Assembly: GCA_964631235.1 (NCBI GenBank)
Contig: CAZVZX010000011.1
Span: 74,894 to 138,893, forward strand
Direction of reading: 5' to 3'
DNA from: JARKPK01 sp964631235
GTDB lineage: Bacteria; Planctomycetota; Planctomycetia; Pirellulales; Thermoguttaceae
Length of the DNA stretch: 64,000 nt
Shown here: positions 27,215-35,195 of the stretch, piece by piece
Layout of the letters: the number at the start of each line of letters is the position of its first letter
Position numbering within the stretch: position 1 is the stretch's first letter
The notes under the pieces: generated by a model
The model's database searches: none
The model's input: the letters and a program-made list of their open reading frames with translations, nothing else
Told to the model about the DNA's origin: nothing
Program-made: the position numbers and the translations under genes

Positions 27215-27651
27215 GGCGATTCTTTCGATTGGGTCGGGGTCGTCGCGGGGCTGATCTCGGCGTCGCCCGCACGGGCCGGTTGCGCAGCGGAAAGCGGCGG
27301 GGGCATCCTTGCCGCATCGTCGGCGCGGGCGGTCGGTTCGGCCGACGGCGGCGCGAGGACCGGCTCGGGCCCGGCGACCTCGTTCCAAAAGGCGCTCCAA
27401 AGGCCGCGGCTCGGCCACTGTTCGAGCTTGTCGCGCAGCAGTTTGACGATGCGGTACTTCCGCACGTCGGCCGCGCTGAACAAGCCCAAGGCAAACGAGG
27501 TCCACAGCCGCGACCACGAAGCCTGCCGCCACTGCTTGCGCAGGGTTAGGATCAGTCGCACGCCGTCGGTCGCGTCGCGGAATCGCCGATCGATCAACCG
27601 CCGACTTCGGCCGATTTTCAGCCGCAATTGCCTGAGGGAGTCGTCAGCCAT
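27211..27651 (-). CDS. hypothetical protein, coupled to the holin-like gene
   Basis: A 146-aa protein of unknown function. The first 85 residues are basic and helical (DDSLRQLRLKIGRSRRLIDRR), with a weakly hydrophobic stretch SRLWTSFALGLFSAADV. The last 55 residues are Pro/Ala-rich and likely disordered. It could be a membrane-associated partner of the downstream holin-like protein; stop and start overlap as ATGA at 27211-27214. GAGAGTG lies about five bases before the ATG at 27651; an alternative ATG is at 27663. No family recognised. Confidence 0.6.
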   Translation of the reverse strand: MADDSLRQLRLKIGRSRRLIDRRFRDATDGVRLILTLRKQWRQASWSRLWTSFALGLFSAADVRKYRIVKLLRDKLEQWPSRGLWSAFWNEVAGPEPVLAPPSAEPTARADDAARMPPPLSAAQPARAGDAEISPATTPTQSKESP

Positions 27652-27964
27652 AATCACTCTCATAGGTCGCGCGATGGCGGAACGAGCAATTGTCCGCTTT
27701 CCACTTCGGAAGCAAGGGTCGATGATCGATCCCAATGCACCCCTTCGGTCACTGTCTTTCGATTATATCTTCAACCGCGGTTGCCTGCCGAAAGACAAGT
27801 CCATCGGCGTTCTTTCTGAAAAAAAGAGGGGTTCCGCCCGCCCACCTCGTTGCATTGATTCTCCGACAGGCAATAATCTCGGGACGCCGCCGGTTGGTCT
27901 TGCCGCAATTTTTTGGTCGGACGGGTGTCGGCCCGACGTGCCGCAGAGAGCTGAACGCAGATCA
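27652..27964. other. divergent promoter region before mntP
   Basis: About 310 bases between divergently transcribed genes. It must hold promoters for both, but I cannot choose a convincing pair. GATCGAT/ATCGATC symmetric sequence occurs around 27719-27730 (GGTCGATGATCGATCC). No Mn riboswitch core was seen. Confidence 0.35.
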
Positions 27965-28531
27965 ATGAACACCGTCGAAGTGCTGATGATCGCGTTGGCC
28001 TTGGCGATGGACGCTTTTGCCGTGTCGATTGCCGCGGGCCTGACCGTGGACGAAGTCACGCGGCGACACGTGTTCCGCATCGGGTTCCACTTTGGGCTGT
28101 TTCAGTTCTTGATGCCGGTGCTGGGGTATTACGCCGGATTGAGCTTTGCCGAGCAGGTTTCGGGCATCGATCACTGGCTGGCGTTCGGCTTGCTCAGTGC
28201 CGTCGGCTTGAAGATGCTGTGGGAGTCGCGCCGCCGCGATGATCCTCAGGCGGCGCGGCAGGATCCGACGCGCGGGCTGACCCTGGTGACGCTGTCGGTG
28301 GCCACGAGCTTGGATGCGGCCGCGGTTGGCGTCAGCTTGGCGCTAAGCGGTTCGGGCATTTGGGTCCCGGCGGTCGTCATCGGCTTGGTGGCCGGCGTGC
28401 TTAGCTCGGTGGGCATCGGTTGGGGACGCCATCTCGGCGGGCGCTTCGAACAGTGGGCCGAAGCAGCCGGCGGGCTAGTGCTGATTCTCATCGGTGCGAG
28501 AATCCTGTTCGCCCATCTTTGGTTCGGCTAA
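27965..28531 (+). CDS. mntP: manganese efflux pump MntP
   Basis: Inner-membrane Mn2+ exporter of 188 aa (E. coli MntP 188 aa). Six transmembrane segments form two inverted halves, each with an Asp motif: ALAMDAFAVSIAAGL near the N terminus and VATSLDAAAVGVSLAL near residue 120. These Asp residues are needed for transport in the family. The start at 27965 follows a weak GAGAG. MntP is often controlled by a Mn riboswitch and MntR; neither is apparent here. Together with the TerC-like gene it marks this 3-kb segment as a manganese-export locus. The C-terminal element C hairpin may end the transcript. Confidence 0.95.
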   Translation: MNTVEVLMIALALAMDAFAVSIAAGLTVDEVTRRHVFRIGFHFGLFQFLMPVLGYYAGLSFAEQVSGIDHWLAFGLLSAVGLKMLWESRRRDDPQAARQDPTRGLTLVTLSVATSLDAAAVGVSLALSGSGIWVPAVVIGLVAGVLSSVGIGWGRHLGGRFEQWAEAAGGLVLILIGARILFAHLWFG

Positions 28532-28563
28532 GTAAAACCGCGATATCGAACCGTTAGAAGCCC

Positions 28564-28653
28564 TGGAGGGCCGCGCTCCATCGTGGCCGGAAATCGGCGA
28601 AACGGCCGCGACAGAAGCCAAAAGCGCGGACGCGACCGAGCGCGTCCCTCCAA
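28564..28653. repeat. palindromic element C after mntP
   Basis: About 90 bp with imperfect terminal inverted repeats of 27 bases. The left arm begins TGGAGGGCCGCGCTC and the right arm, on the minus strand, begins TTGGAGGGACGCGCTC; about 21 of 27 positions agree. A nested hairpin GGACGCG/CGCGTCC lies at 28628-28647. This looks like a short palindromic planctomycete intergenic element and may also act as terminator for mntP. Confidence 0.7.
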
Positions 28654-29033
28654 CGACGACTCGACACGACGAGCGGGCGAAACGACTCGCGTCATCAAAC
28701 CCTGGCCATCAGTTGGGTCGATTGCCCGACGCGGCGGCGGGTTATGCCGTCGTTGGTGCAATTTCCCCTAACCCGATCGGGGCATTTTTGCCGCATTTTG
28801 TTGACGAGCAACGTATGATGTGTTATCACGCCGAAGGTTGACAGTCGCGGTCCGCGTTTTCATGGGGTGAATACCCCGGCGGAAAGGGCCGCGATGTCGG
28901 CAACCGTTCGTCGGCTATTTGTTCGTCTTGTTCGTCAGATGTAGGCAGATGCGGTTCGAGGGGATGGCCGCGGCAGGGCGTTGGCGGCCGGCGGCATTGA
29001 ATCACTCGGGTTTTGCAGCACGGGAGAAGTACG
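28654..29033. other. leader region of the YTV protein
   Basis: About 380 bases. TTGACG (28801-28806) with TATCAC (28824-28829) at 17 bases is a weak promoter candidate; a perfect TTGACA at 28838-28843 lacks a good -10. A hairpin GGGGT-GAAT-ACCCC sits at 28864-28877. No gene is supported. Confidence 0.4.
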
Positions 29034-30071
29034 ATGAGGATTCCTTGGATCGGTGTGGCGGCGTTTATGAGCGTGGCGATGTTCGCTGCGGGAATGGTTG
29101 AGGCCTGTTGCGGCGTGGGGCGAATCCGCTGCCGCCGCGTCTGCGCGCCCTGCGTGCAGCCGTGCCAATACGAGTGCCAAACCGTGATGAAGACCATTTG
29201 CGAAACGGTGTACGAGCAGCAGCAAGTCACCTGCTACCGCACCGTGTGCGAACCGGTGTACGAGCAGAAGGTGGTCGAGCGCGTCCGCTACGTGCCTGAA
29301 ACGAAGTACCGCACCGTCCAATACACGGTGCATCGTCCGGTGTACGAAACGCAGACCCGCACCGAAAACTACACGGTGCGCGAACCGGTCTATGAAACCA
29401 GCGAACGCGAAGAGCGTTACACGATTTGCAAGCCCGTGTGGGAAACCCAAACGAAACAGATTTGCCGCACGGTGTGCAAGCCGGTAGTCGAAACTCAGAT
29501 GCGCGACGTATGCCGCGTCGAGTGCGTGCCGGAGAAGTACACCAAGACCGTTCGCGTGTGTGGCGGTCATTGGGAAACGCGGCAAGTGGCTCCCTCGACG
29601 TGCGGCCCGTGCGCCCCGGCGGCGGCCGCGCAGGTATGCCGGGTTTGGGTGCCGGAAATCGTTGAGAAGCAGATCGAATGCACGCGCTATGTTCGGCGGA
29701 CTGTAGTCGAGAAGGTTCCGGTGCAGGTGTGCCGGATGGTGGCTGAACAAGTGGTCGAAAACGTCGAGGTGAAGGTGTGCCGCTTGGTGGCCGAGCAACA
29801 TGTCCGCAAGGTGCCGGTGACGGTTTGCCGCATGGTGCCCGTGCAGAAGCAGCGTCAGGTGTGCTTCACCGTGTGCAAGCTCGTGGAAGAGAAGCGGACC
29901 TGCCAGGTGGCCTACACCGAATGCCGGGCCGAACGCTACCAGGAAACGATCAACGTTTGCCGCTATGTCAGCAAACAGGTGCCCTACACGGTAACCCGTT
30001 GCGTGCCGAAAACCGTAACCCGCGAAGTGCCCGTGCAGGTTTGCACCCCGGTGGTTCGCTGCGGCTGCTGA
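29034..30071 (+). CDS. cysteine-rich YTV-repeat cell-wall protein
   Basis: A 345-aa exported protein with a signal peptide (about 1-24, ending before CCGVGR). The whole mature part is made of short irregular repeats of the type C-[RK]-x-V-x-E-x-V-Y-E-x-x-x-x-x-x-x-Y-T-V, rich in Cys, Val, Tyr, Glu and Arg. YTV domains (PF07639) are known from planctomycete cell-wall proteins, where disulfide bonding is thought to build an insoluble proteinaceous sheath. It contains several dozen cysteines, many in pairs C-x2-4-C. GGGAGAAGTACG precedes the ATG. A terminator-like hairpin follows about 115 bases later. Confidence 0.92.
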   Translation: MRIPWIGVAAFMSVAMFAAGMVEACCGVGRIRCRRVCAPCVQPCQYECQTVMKTICETVYEQQQVTCYRTVCEPVYEQKVVERVRYVPETKYRTVQYTVHRPVYETQTRTENYTVREPVYETSEREERYTICKPVWETQTKQICRTVCKPVVETQMRDVCRVECVPEKYTKTVRVCGGHWETRQVAPSTCGPCAPAAAAQVCRVWVPEIVEKQIECTRYVRRTVVEKVPVQVCRMVAEQVVENVEVKVCRLVAEQHVRKVPVTVCRMVPVQKQRQVCFTVCKLVEEKRTCQVAYTECRAERYQETINVCRYVSKQVPYTVTRCVPKTVTREVPVQVCTPVVRCGC

Positions 30072-30187
30072 CCGGAGCCTCGGGCGGCCCGGGCGACTTG
30101 CGGCCCGCCGGCGACGTTTGTTCGTTGCCCTTTCGGGGAGGCAGCGGCGGGCGCTTGTGCGGCCGTTGATCGATCGAATTGCCACGG

Positions 30188-30217
30188 CGACGGCCTTTTC
30201 GTCGGAAGGGGCCGTCG
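30188..30217 (+). terminator. possible terminator of the YTV gene
   Basis: CGACGGCC (30188-30195) pairs perfectly with GGCCGTCG (30210-30217) around a 14-base loop, then the T-rich GCTGTTTCTTGT. The remaining sequence to 30548 holds no supported gene. Confidence 0.45.
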
Positions 30218-30548
30218 TCGGCTGTTTCTTGTACCGCGGGGTGACGTTCGTTCATCGACCGGCATTCCGGTCGCGCGGCCGCGAACGGTAGGCCTGCCGC
30301 CGGCGCCCGGTTCGCCCTGTCTTCCCCGTTTCACCCGTCAGCGGATGGCCTCGGACGGCTGAACCGCGGATCTCACGAAATTCTTGCCCTCGAAGTTTGA
30401 CGCAGCCCGGCCTGGGGTTGAGAATACCGGTTGGGTTGCAAGATCAATCGCGCCTCGGCAACTACAAGTATTCGGATAGCGGCCTTGTTCGCGTGGGGCC
30501 GTCGGGCGCAGGGGTATTTGCGAGCACTTTTCTGTAAAGGACCGAGCC
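30218..30548. other. intergenic region without a recognisable gene
   Basis: About 330 bases upstream of the HEAT-repeat protein. It ends with AAAGGACCGAGCC, the ribosome site of the next gene. TATTCGGAT near 30472 could be part of a promoter but no matching -35 is clear. Confidence 0.35.
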
Positions 30549-31865
30549 ATGTTGCGTTTCCGTTGGGTGCGAACGGCTGGGGCCGTGGGCGCGTGGGTGG
30601 TGTGGTCGATGGCGGCCTTGGCGGCCGACGGGCCCTCGGCGGCGGGTTCGGCCGAGCCGGCGAGCGAGGCTTCGAAACCGGCGGAAACGGCGAAGCCAAC
30701 CGAGACAGCAAAGCCGGCCGAAGCAGCAGAGTCGGGCGATGCCAACGCGCCGGAAATCGCCCGATTGATCACCGAGCTTGACGCCGACCAGTTCGATGTT
30801 CGGCAGCGGGCGGCCAAGCGGTTGGCCGAAATCGGGCGCGAAGCGATCGAGGCCTTGGCCAAGGCTGCCGCGGGCGACAGCCTCGAAGTGACGACCCGCG
30901 CGGTCGATATCCTCAAAAAGCTCTATCAATCCGACGACGAAGCGACGCAGAAGGCCGCCGAGGCCGCTCTCGAAAAACTCGCCCAAGGCAATCACGCCCC
31001 GTCGGCATGGCGGGCGAAGTCGGTGCTGAAGGTGAAGCCGAGCGGCGAGCCGAAGCCGGATGAAAACGTGCAGCCGGGCCGAATCATCATCGGCGGCAAC
31101 ATCGTGCCGGGCATTCAAATCGCTCAGGCGGGCAAGGCCAAGGCCATTTCGATCAGCAATCGCGACGGGGTGAAGGAGATCAAGGTTCAAGAGGACGGCG
31201 ACCGCTACCACATCACCGTGGATGACAAGAAGGGAATCAAGGTCGAGATCACCAAGAAGAACAAGGAAGGCAAGGAAGAGACGAAGACGATCGAGGCCAA
31301 AGACGCGGAAGAGTTGAAGAAAAAGAGCGAGGAGGCCTACAAGCTGTACAAGGAATACGTCGAGCACAACGCCGCCGGGGCCATCCAGGTGCGGATCGGC
31401 GGCGGCGCGGTGCCGGTGCCGGTGCCGAATATCGCCCCGGCCGCGGCGCGGCGAACGCAGATCGAAGTGGTTCCGCGATTGATCAAGAGCATGTCGCAGT
31501 CGATTCAGCGGATTGCGGATGAAGAGTCGATCAAGTCGGCCCCGCAAGAGAGTATCGACGAATTGAAGAAGTCGCTCGACGAACTGAAGGGACAGATTGC
31601 CGAGATCGAAAAGCTGATTAAGGCTTGCGACGAGAAGGCGGCCAAGTCCGACTCCGCGGCGAAGCCCGCCGCCGAAAAACCCGATCCCTCCGCCAAACCG
31701 GCGACCGATCAGCCCGCCACCGGGCTGAAGCCCTCGACCGAATCGAAACCCGCCGCCGAAGCCAAGCCCGACGCGGCGCAGGCGTTGCCGGCCCCGGCGG
31801 CCGAAGCGGCGAAGCTCGTCGTTCCGGCCGTCGAGGTTGAAGTGCAAGTGCTGCCGGCCCAATGA
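30549..31865 (+). CDS. exported HEAT-repeat protein with low-complexity tails
   Basis: A 438-aa exported protein. The signal peptide ends near ALAADG, then a KPAE/KPTE-rich spacer to about residue 65. A HEAT-like helical pair follows (about 68-150): ELDADQFDVRQRAAKRLAEIG, then AQGNHAPSAWRAKSVL; this arrangement is frequent in planctomycete exported proteins. The middle (about 180-270) is a beta-rich segment with EIKVQEDGDRYHITVDD. A coiled coil (about 330-360, ESIDELKKSLDELKGQIAEIEK) and an Ala/Lys/Pro-rich tail complete the chain. No enzyme motif. Probably periplasmic and structural; function unknown. AAAGGACCGAGCC precedes the ATG. Confidence 0.7.
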   Translation: MLRFRWVRTAGAVGAWVVWSMAALAADGPSAAGSAEPASEASKPAETAKPTETAKPAEAAESGDANAPEIARLITELDADQFDVRQRAAKRLAEIGREAIEALAKAAAGDSLEVTTRAVDILKKLYQSDDEATQKAAEAALEKLAQGNHAPSAWRAKSVLKVKPSGEPKPDENVQPGRIIIGGNIVPGIQIAQAGKAKAISISNRDGVKEIKVQEDGDRYHITVDDKKGIKVEITKKNKEGKEETKTIEAKDAEELKKKSEEAYKLYKEYVEHNAAGAIQVRIGGGAVPVPVPNIAPAAARRTQIEVVPRLIKSMSQSIQRIADEESIKSAPQESIDELKKSLDELKGQIAEIEKLIKACDEKAAKSDSAAKPAAEKPDPSAKPATDQPATGLKPSTESKPAAEAKPDAAQALPAPAAEAAKLVVPAVEVEVQVLPAQ

Positions 31866-31971
31866 ACATGCGGCAAAGGCATTGTGCCGCGCGTCTCAAT
31901 TGATGGCTTGTTTTTTTGCAAGTCGATAAGCCGTTTCGCGCCGTGCGAGGCATCGGCTCAACGGCCAGAGA

Positions 31972-32072
31972 GAACCGCGAAAGACGGAAAGCGGCTCCAA
32001 CGGGGAATGTTCGCACGAAAGCGACGTCGAAAGCGACCGCGGCCGCCTTCGCAATTGCGTGGAACCATTGAG
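31972..32072 (+). repeat. dispersed repeat family A, copy 3 (diverged)
   Basis: Reads GAACCGCGAAAGACGGAAAG at the left edge and CAATTGCGTGGAACCATTGAG at the right, the same edges as copies 1 and 2 in opposite orientation, with a diverged centre. It directly abuts repeat B copy 3. On the minus strand it lies downstream of the thioredoxin-like lipoprotein gene. Confidence 0.7.
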
Positions 32073-32173
32073 CAGCCCGTTGAAGAAGTCGTTCGTGGAT
32101 GCGCGGACGTGCGTGTTTTCCGCGGAATTGGCGGGCCGAATTCGCGGAAATCGTGTTATTCAACGGGCGGTTA
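32072..32173 (+). repeat. dispersed repeat family B, copy 3
   Basis: Begins GCAGCCCGTTGAAGAAGTCG and ends TTCAACGGGCGGTTA, so CCGTTGAA/TTCAACGG form terminal inverted repeats. The last three bases are the stop codon (TAA on the minus strand) of the thioredoxin-like lipoprotein gene, at the same edge as the stop of the kinase in copy 1. Confidence 0.82.
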
Positions 32174-32647
32174 GCGCAGCGTAACCAGCGTGAACATCGC
32201 TTCCAGATCGGATTGCGAGACGTTTCGCGTTCGGATCTCGATGGGGTGTCCATCCTGAAAGGCGATGGCCGTCGGGGCGACGTCCACGCGCCAGCGGGTG
32301 GTGGTGAGCGGCGCTGCATCGATATCGACCAGGACGGCCGTCACTCGGTCGGCATATTGACCGGCCAACCGTTCCATGATCGGCAGCAGTGCCGTGCTTT
32401 CGGCCACGGCCGGCGAATAGAAGCAAACGACCACCGGCTGGGTCGATTGGGCTAGCACGCCGGCGAACTCTTCGTCGGTCGGACGCTTGCAGCGCGTTTC
32501 GGCCGGGGCGCTGCGGGCCGCTTCGGCCGACCGCTCGGCCGGCGACTGCGGCGCTGCCGGAGCAGGCTCGGGCTGCGGCGCCGGCGCCGGATTGCCGCAA
32601 CCAACCATCCCACTGATCAACAGGCACAGGATCAACAATCGTTGCAT
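32171..32647 (-). CDS. thioredoxin-fold lipoprotein without CXXC
   Basis: A 158-aa putative lipoprotein; signal MQRLLILCLLISGMVGC with Cys as lipidation site (lipobox MVGC is imperfect). A Pro/Ala-rich linker covers about 19-50. The rest is a thioredoxin fold: VVVCFYSPAVAESTALLPIM, VLVDIDAAP and VDVAPTAIAFQDG, the last with the conserved Pro before the strand. The active-site WCGPC is replaced by FYSPAVAES, so disulfide exchange is not expected; it may bind peptides or act as a chaperone-like protein. GGGAAATCG precedes the ATG. Its stop is supplied by repeat B. Confidence 0.7.
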   Translation of the reverse strand: MQRLLILCLLISGMVGCGNPAPAPQPEPAPAAPQSPAERSAEAARSAPAETRCKRPTDEEFAGVLAQSTQPVVVCFYSPAVAESTALLPIMERLAGQYADRVTAVLVDIDAAPLTTTRWRVDVAPTAIAFQDGHPIEIRTRNVSQSDLEAMFTLVTLR

Positions 32648-33202
32648 CGATTTCCCGCCCTCTATCGTCGATTCGTGAGCACAGAAGCGTTGTCGCCGAC
32701 AAAAGGACTCGCGTTGTTCGTCATGAGCTGACCTGGCAAAACACCTGCCGCGTAATTTCGCGGTCGTCTTGCCGGAATCAAATAGGCGACTCGAAAAGGT
32801 GTTAGCGACAAGCTGATCCCGCCGGGGCAACCCTCACTTGAATAGTGAACAGGCTGCTTATTTGCTACTCTAATCGGCACGATCGGCAGCGTCAATCAAT
32901 CTGCGTTTTCGACCGAAATAGTCGCCTTGTTTAGCGCCAGAAACGTCGAACCGTTCGTCGCGGATGATGTGCCCGTCAACCGAGCGAATTCGTGGGCCCA
33001 GTCGCCGCCGATTCGCGTAAAGCCGGTCGAATCCCTTTCGCCCAACGCCTCGGCAAGCGATAATGCCGTAGTCGGGCACTCGGAGAATACTGCGGGAAAG
33101 GCAATGCGGCCGGAGCGTCCTTCCCGCGCCGCCGGGCGATGCCCATCGGCACACAGCCGACGCGGTGGGCCATCATAGGTAAGCCCGACTCGGGCGACTT
33201 GT
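32648..33202. other. divergent intergenic region upstream of nadK
   Basis: About 555 bases between divergent genes. No gene is supported; frames in it lack ribosome sites and motifs. A TTGAATAGTGAAC stretch near 32836 is AT-rich and may belong to a promoter, but no good -10 was found at proper spacing. Confidence 0.4.
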
Positions 33203-34090
33203 ATGAACAATCCAACAGACGTACCGTCCGTACCGTCGATCCCTCGCGCGATCGTCTTGGGAGCGACCCATCGGCTCGATGTCTCGCGTCGGGCCGAAGA
33301 GTTGCAAGCGACCATCGAACGCTTTTGCCGAATCGCGGCCACCGACTTTACCGGCCGGGCCGATCTAAGCAGTGTCGAAGCCGATTTGGCAATTGTGCTC
33401 GGCGGCGATGGTTCGATTATGCGGGCCGCCCGGCAGATGGGCGACCGACAGCTTCCGGTGGTGGCTGTCAACTTGGGAAAACTGGGGTTTTTGGCGGATG
33501 TTTCTGCGAACGAATTGGAGAACGTTCTGCGCGAGTATTGCGCAGGCCGTTTGGTGGTGCTCGATCACCTGATGTACGTCTGTTCGCTGATTCGTCACGG
33601 CGAGTGCCTGTGGCGGCAGTTGGGGCTGAACGACGTGGTTGTCCATGCAGGCACGCCATTTACGATTCTCAACGTCGATCTTTTCGTCGATGGAGAGCTT
33701 GCCACCACCTACAGTTGCGATGGGGTAATCATCAGCACGCCGGTCGGTTCGACGGCGTATTGCCTTTCGGCGGGCGGGCCGATTCTGTGCAAGACGTTGC
33801 GGGCATTTGTCATCTTACCGATCAGCCCCCACACCCTGACCAACCGCCCGGTGGTCGATTCGGCGCGGCGGGTGTACGAGATGGTGGTCGAGCGGCCCAA
33901 CGCGGGCACCAGCGTGGTGGTCGATGGTCGGGTGTTGGGCACGCTGCTGCCGGGCGATCGCGTTCGGGTCGAGCAGGCGGCGGTAACTTTCAAGCTTGTC
34001 GCTGCGCCGGGACATAGCTATTATCGCACGCTCCGCGACAAGCTGGGCTGGGGCGGGCGGTTTCGCCCGAACAACGGCCCGGCCGGGTGA
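33203..34090 (+). CDS. nadK: NAD kinase
   Basis: Cytoplasmic enzyme phosphorylating NAD to NADP; 295 aa, normal length for the family. The motifs are complete: GGDGSIMRAAR with the catalytic Asp, VNLGKLGFLADV, LNDVVVH (NE/D motif with Asp in place of Glu), and DGVIISTPVGSTAY for nucleotide binding. SPHTLTNRPVV in the C-terminal domain is also typical. No clear Shine-Dalgarno precedes the ATG at 33203. It may be co-transcribed with the downstream exported protein, 82 bases away. Confidence 0.95.
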   Translation: MNNPTDVPSVPSIPRAIVLGATHRLDVSRRAEELQATIERFCRIAATDFTGRADLSSVEADLAIVLGGDGSIMRAARQMGDRQLPVVAVNLGKLGFLADVSANELENVLREYCAGRLVVLDHLMYVCSLIRHGECLWRQLGLNDVVVHAGTPFTILNVDLFVDGELATTYSCDGVIISTPVGSTAYCLSAGGPILCKTLRAFVILPISPHTLTNRPVVDSARRVYEMVVERPNAGTSVVVDGRVLGTLLPGDRVRVEQAAVTFKLVAAPGHSYYRTLRDKLGWGGRFRPNNGPAG

Positions 34091-34172
34091 GGCGCGTTTC
34101 TCGATGCCCGAACATCGAATCGAACGCGGCCGCACTGCGATCGTCGCGACGAACGCTCGAAAGGAGTCGGCC

Positions 34173-35147
34173 GTGGTGAGACTGGGCTTCGCACTGGGAA
34201 TCGTCGGCGGGATGCTGTGTTTGGCGTGGTGCGGTTGGGCGAAAGCGGAAGAGGGCAGCAACAATTCGCCGAAGTATGAGCTGCGCTATCGTTTTGTGCC
34301 CGGTGAAACGATCCGCTGGAACGTCGTTCACCGCAATCAGGTGAAGACTACGGTGGCCGGGGCGACCAAGACGGTGGAAACAGCCAGTCGCTCGGTCAAG
34401 GTGTGGCGGGTACGGCAGGTGGCGGCCGACGGCTCGGCCGTGTTCGAGCAGGCGGTGGAAGACATCGACATGCGCCACCAGATGAGCGGCTGCGACGAGG
34501 TTCGGTACAACAGCCGGACCGACAAGGAGCCGCCGCCGGGGTTCGACGACGTCGCCTCGGCCGTGGGGGTGCCGTTGGCCGCGGTCACGCTCGATTCGTG
34601 CGGTCGAGTGGTCAAGCGCGAACAGAAGTCATCCAAGGCCCAGGCCCCGGCGCAAGGCGACATCACGATGCCGCTGCCCGAGCATCCGGTGGCTGTGGGC
34701 GAAACGTGGAGCAAGCCTAGCGAAGTGACGGTGACGGCCAAAGACGGCCGATTGATCCGCGTGAAGATGGAACAGCGATTCACCCTGGAGGAAGTGAAAA
34801 CCGGGGTGGCCCGCATCCGCATGAGAACGTTGGTCCTCACGCCGATTCGCGATCCGGCCGTCGAGGCGCAGGTGGTGCAATTTGCCGCCGATGGCGAAGT
34901 GCGATTCGATATCGACGCCGGTCGCGTTCGCAGTCAGCGAACCGAAGTGGATCGACATGTGGTCGGCTTCCGCGGAGAAACCAGCAGCATCCGCTACGTT
35001 ACCTGTTTCGAGGAAGAGCTGCAAACCCCAGCGGCGTCATCGGCGGTGGCTGCGGCGGCTCGGGCCGATCAATCCATGCCGAAAACGCCGCAACGCGCGC
35101 TTCCGATTGCGCGTGCAGCCGAACCTGTGCCGCCGGCCGCCCGATGA
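34173..35147 (+). CDS. exported protein, DUF6263-like
   Basis: A 324-aa exported protein of unknown function. A GTG start at 34173 is chosen because AAGGAG lies six bases upstream and a signal peptide (LGFALGIVGGMLCLAWCGWAKA) follows directly. The mature part is all-beta in character: YELRYRFVPGETIRWNVVHR, then SVKVWRVRQVAADGSAVFEQ and EVRFDIDAGRVRSQRTEVD, which resembles the planctomycete DUF6263 family. The last 45 residues are Ala/Pro-rich and disordered. Other possible starts are the ATG at 34104 or at 33996; both lack a good ribosome site. Confidence 0.65.
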   Translation: MVRLGFALGIVGGMLCLAWCGWAKAEEGSNNSPKYELRYRFVPGETIRWNVVHRNQVKTTVAGATKTVETASRSVKVWRVRQVAADGSAVFEQAVEDIDMRHQMSGCDEVRYNSRTDKEPPPGFDDVASAVGVPLAAVTLDSCGRVVKREQKSSKAQAPAQGDITMPLPEHPVAVGETWSKPSEVTVTAKDGRLIRVKMEQRFTLEEVKTGVARIRMRTLVLTPIRDPAVEAQVVQFAADGEVRFDIDAGRVRSQRTEVDRHVVGFRGETSSIRYVTCFEEELQTPAASSAVAAAARADQSMPKTPQRALPIARAAEPVPPAAR

Positions 35148-35195
35148 CCGCCCCATTTGCGGCGGCGTTGTTTCGACCGTAGTGAAGCGCGAACC

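Noticed and set aside
26699..27651. holin-like pair as prophage remnant
   Set aside because: No other phage gene, integrase or attachment site lies nearby; holin-X-like proteins occur widely outside phages.
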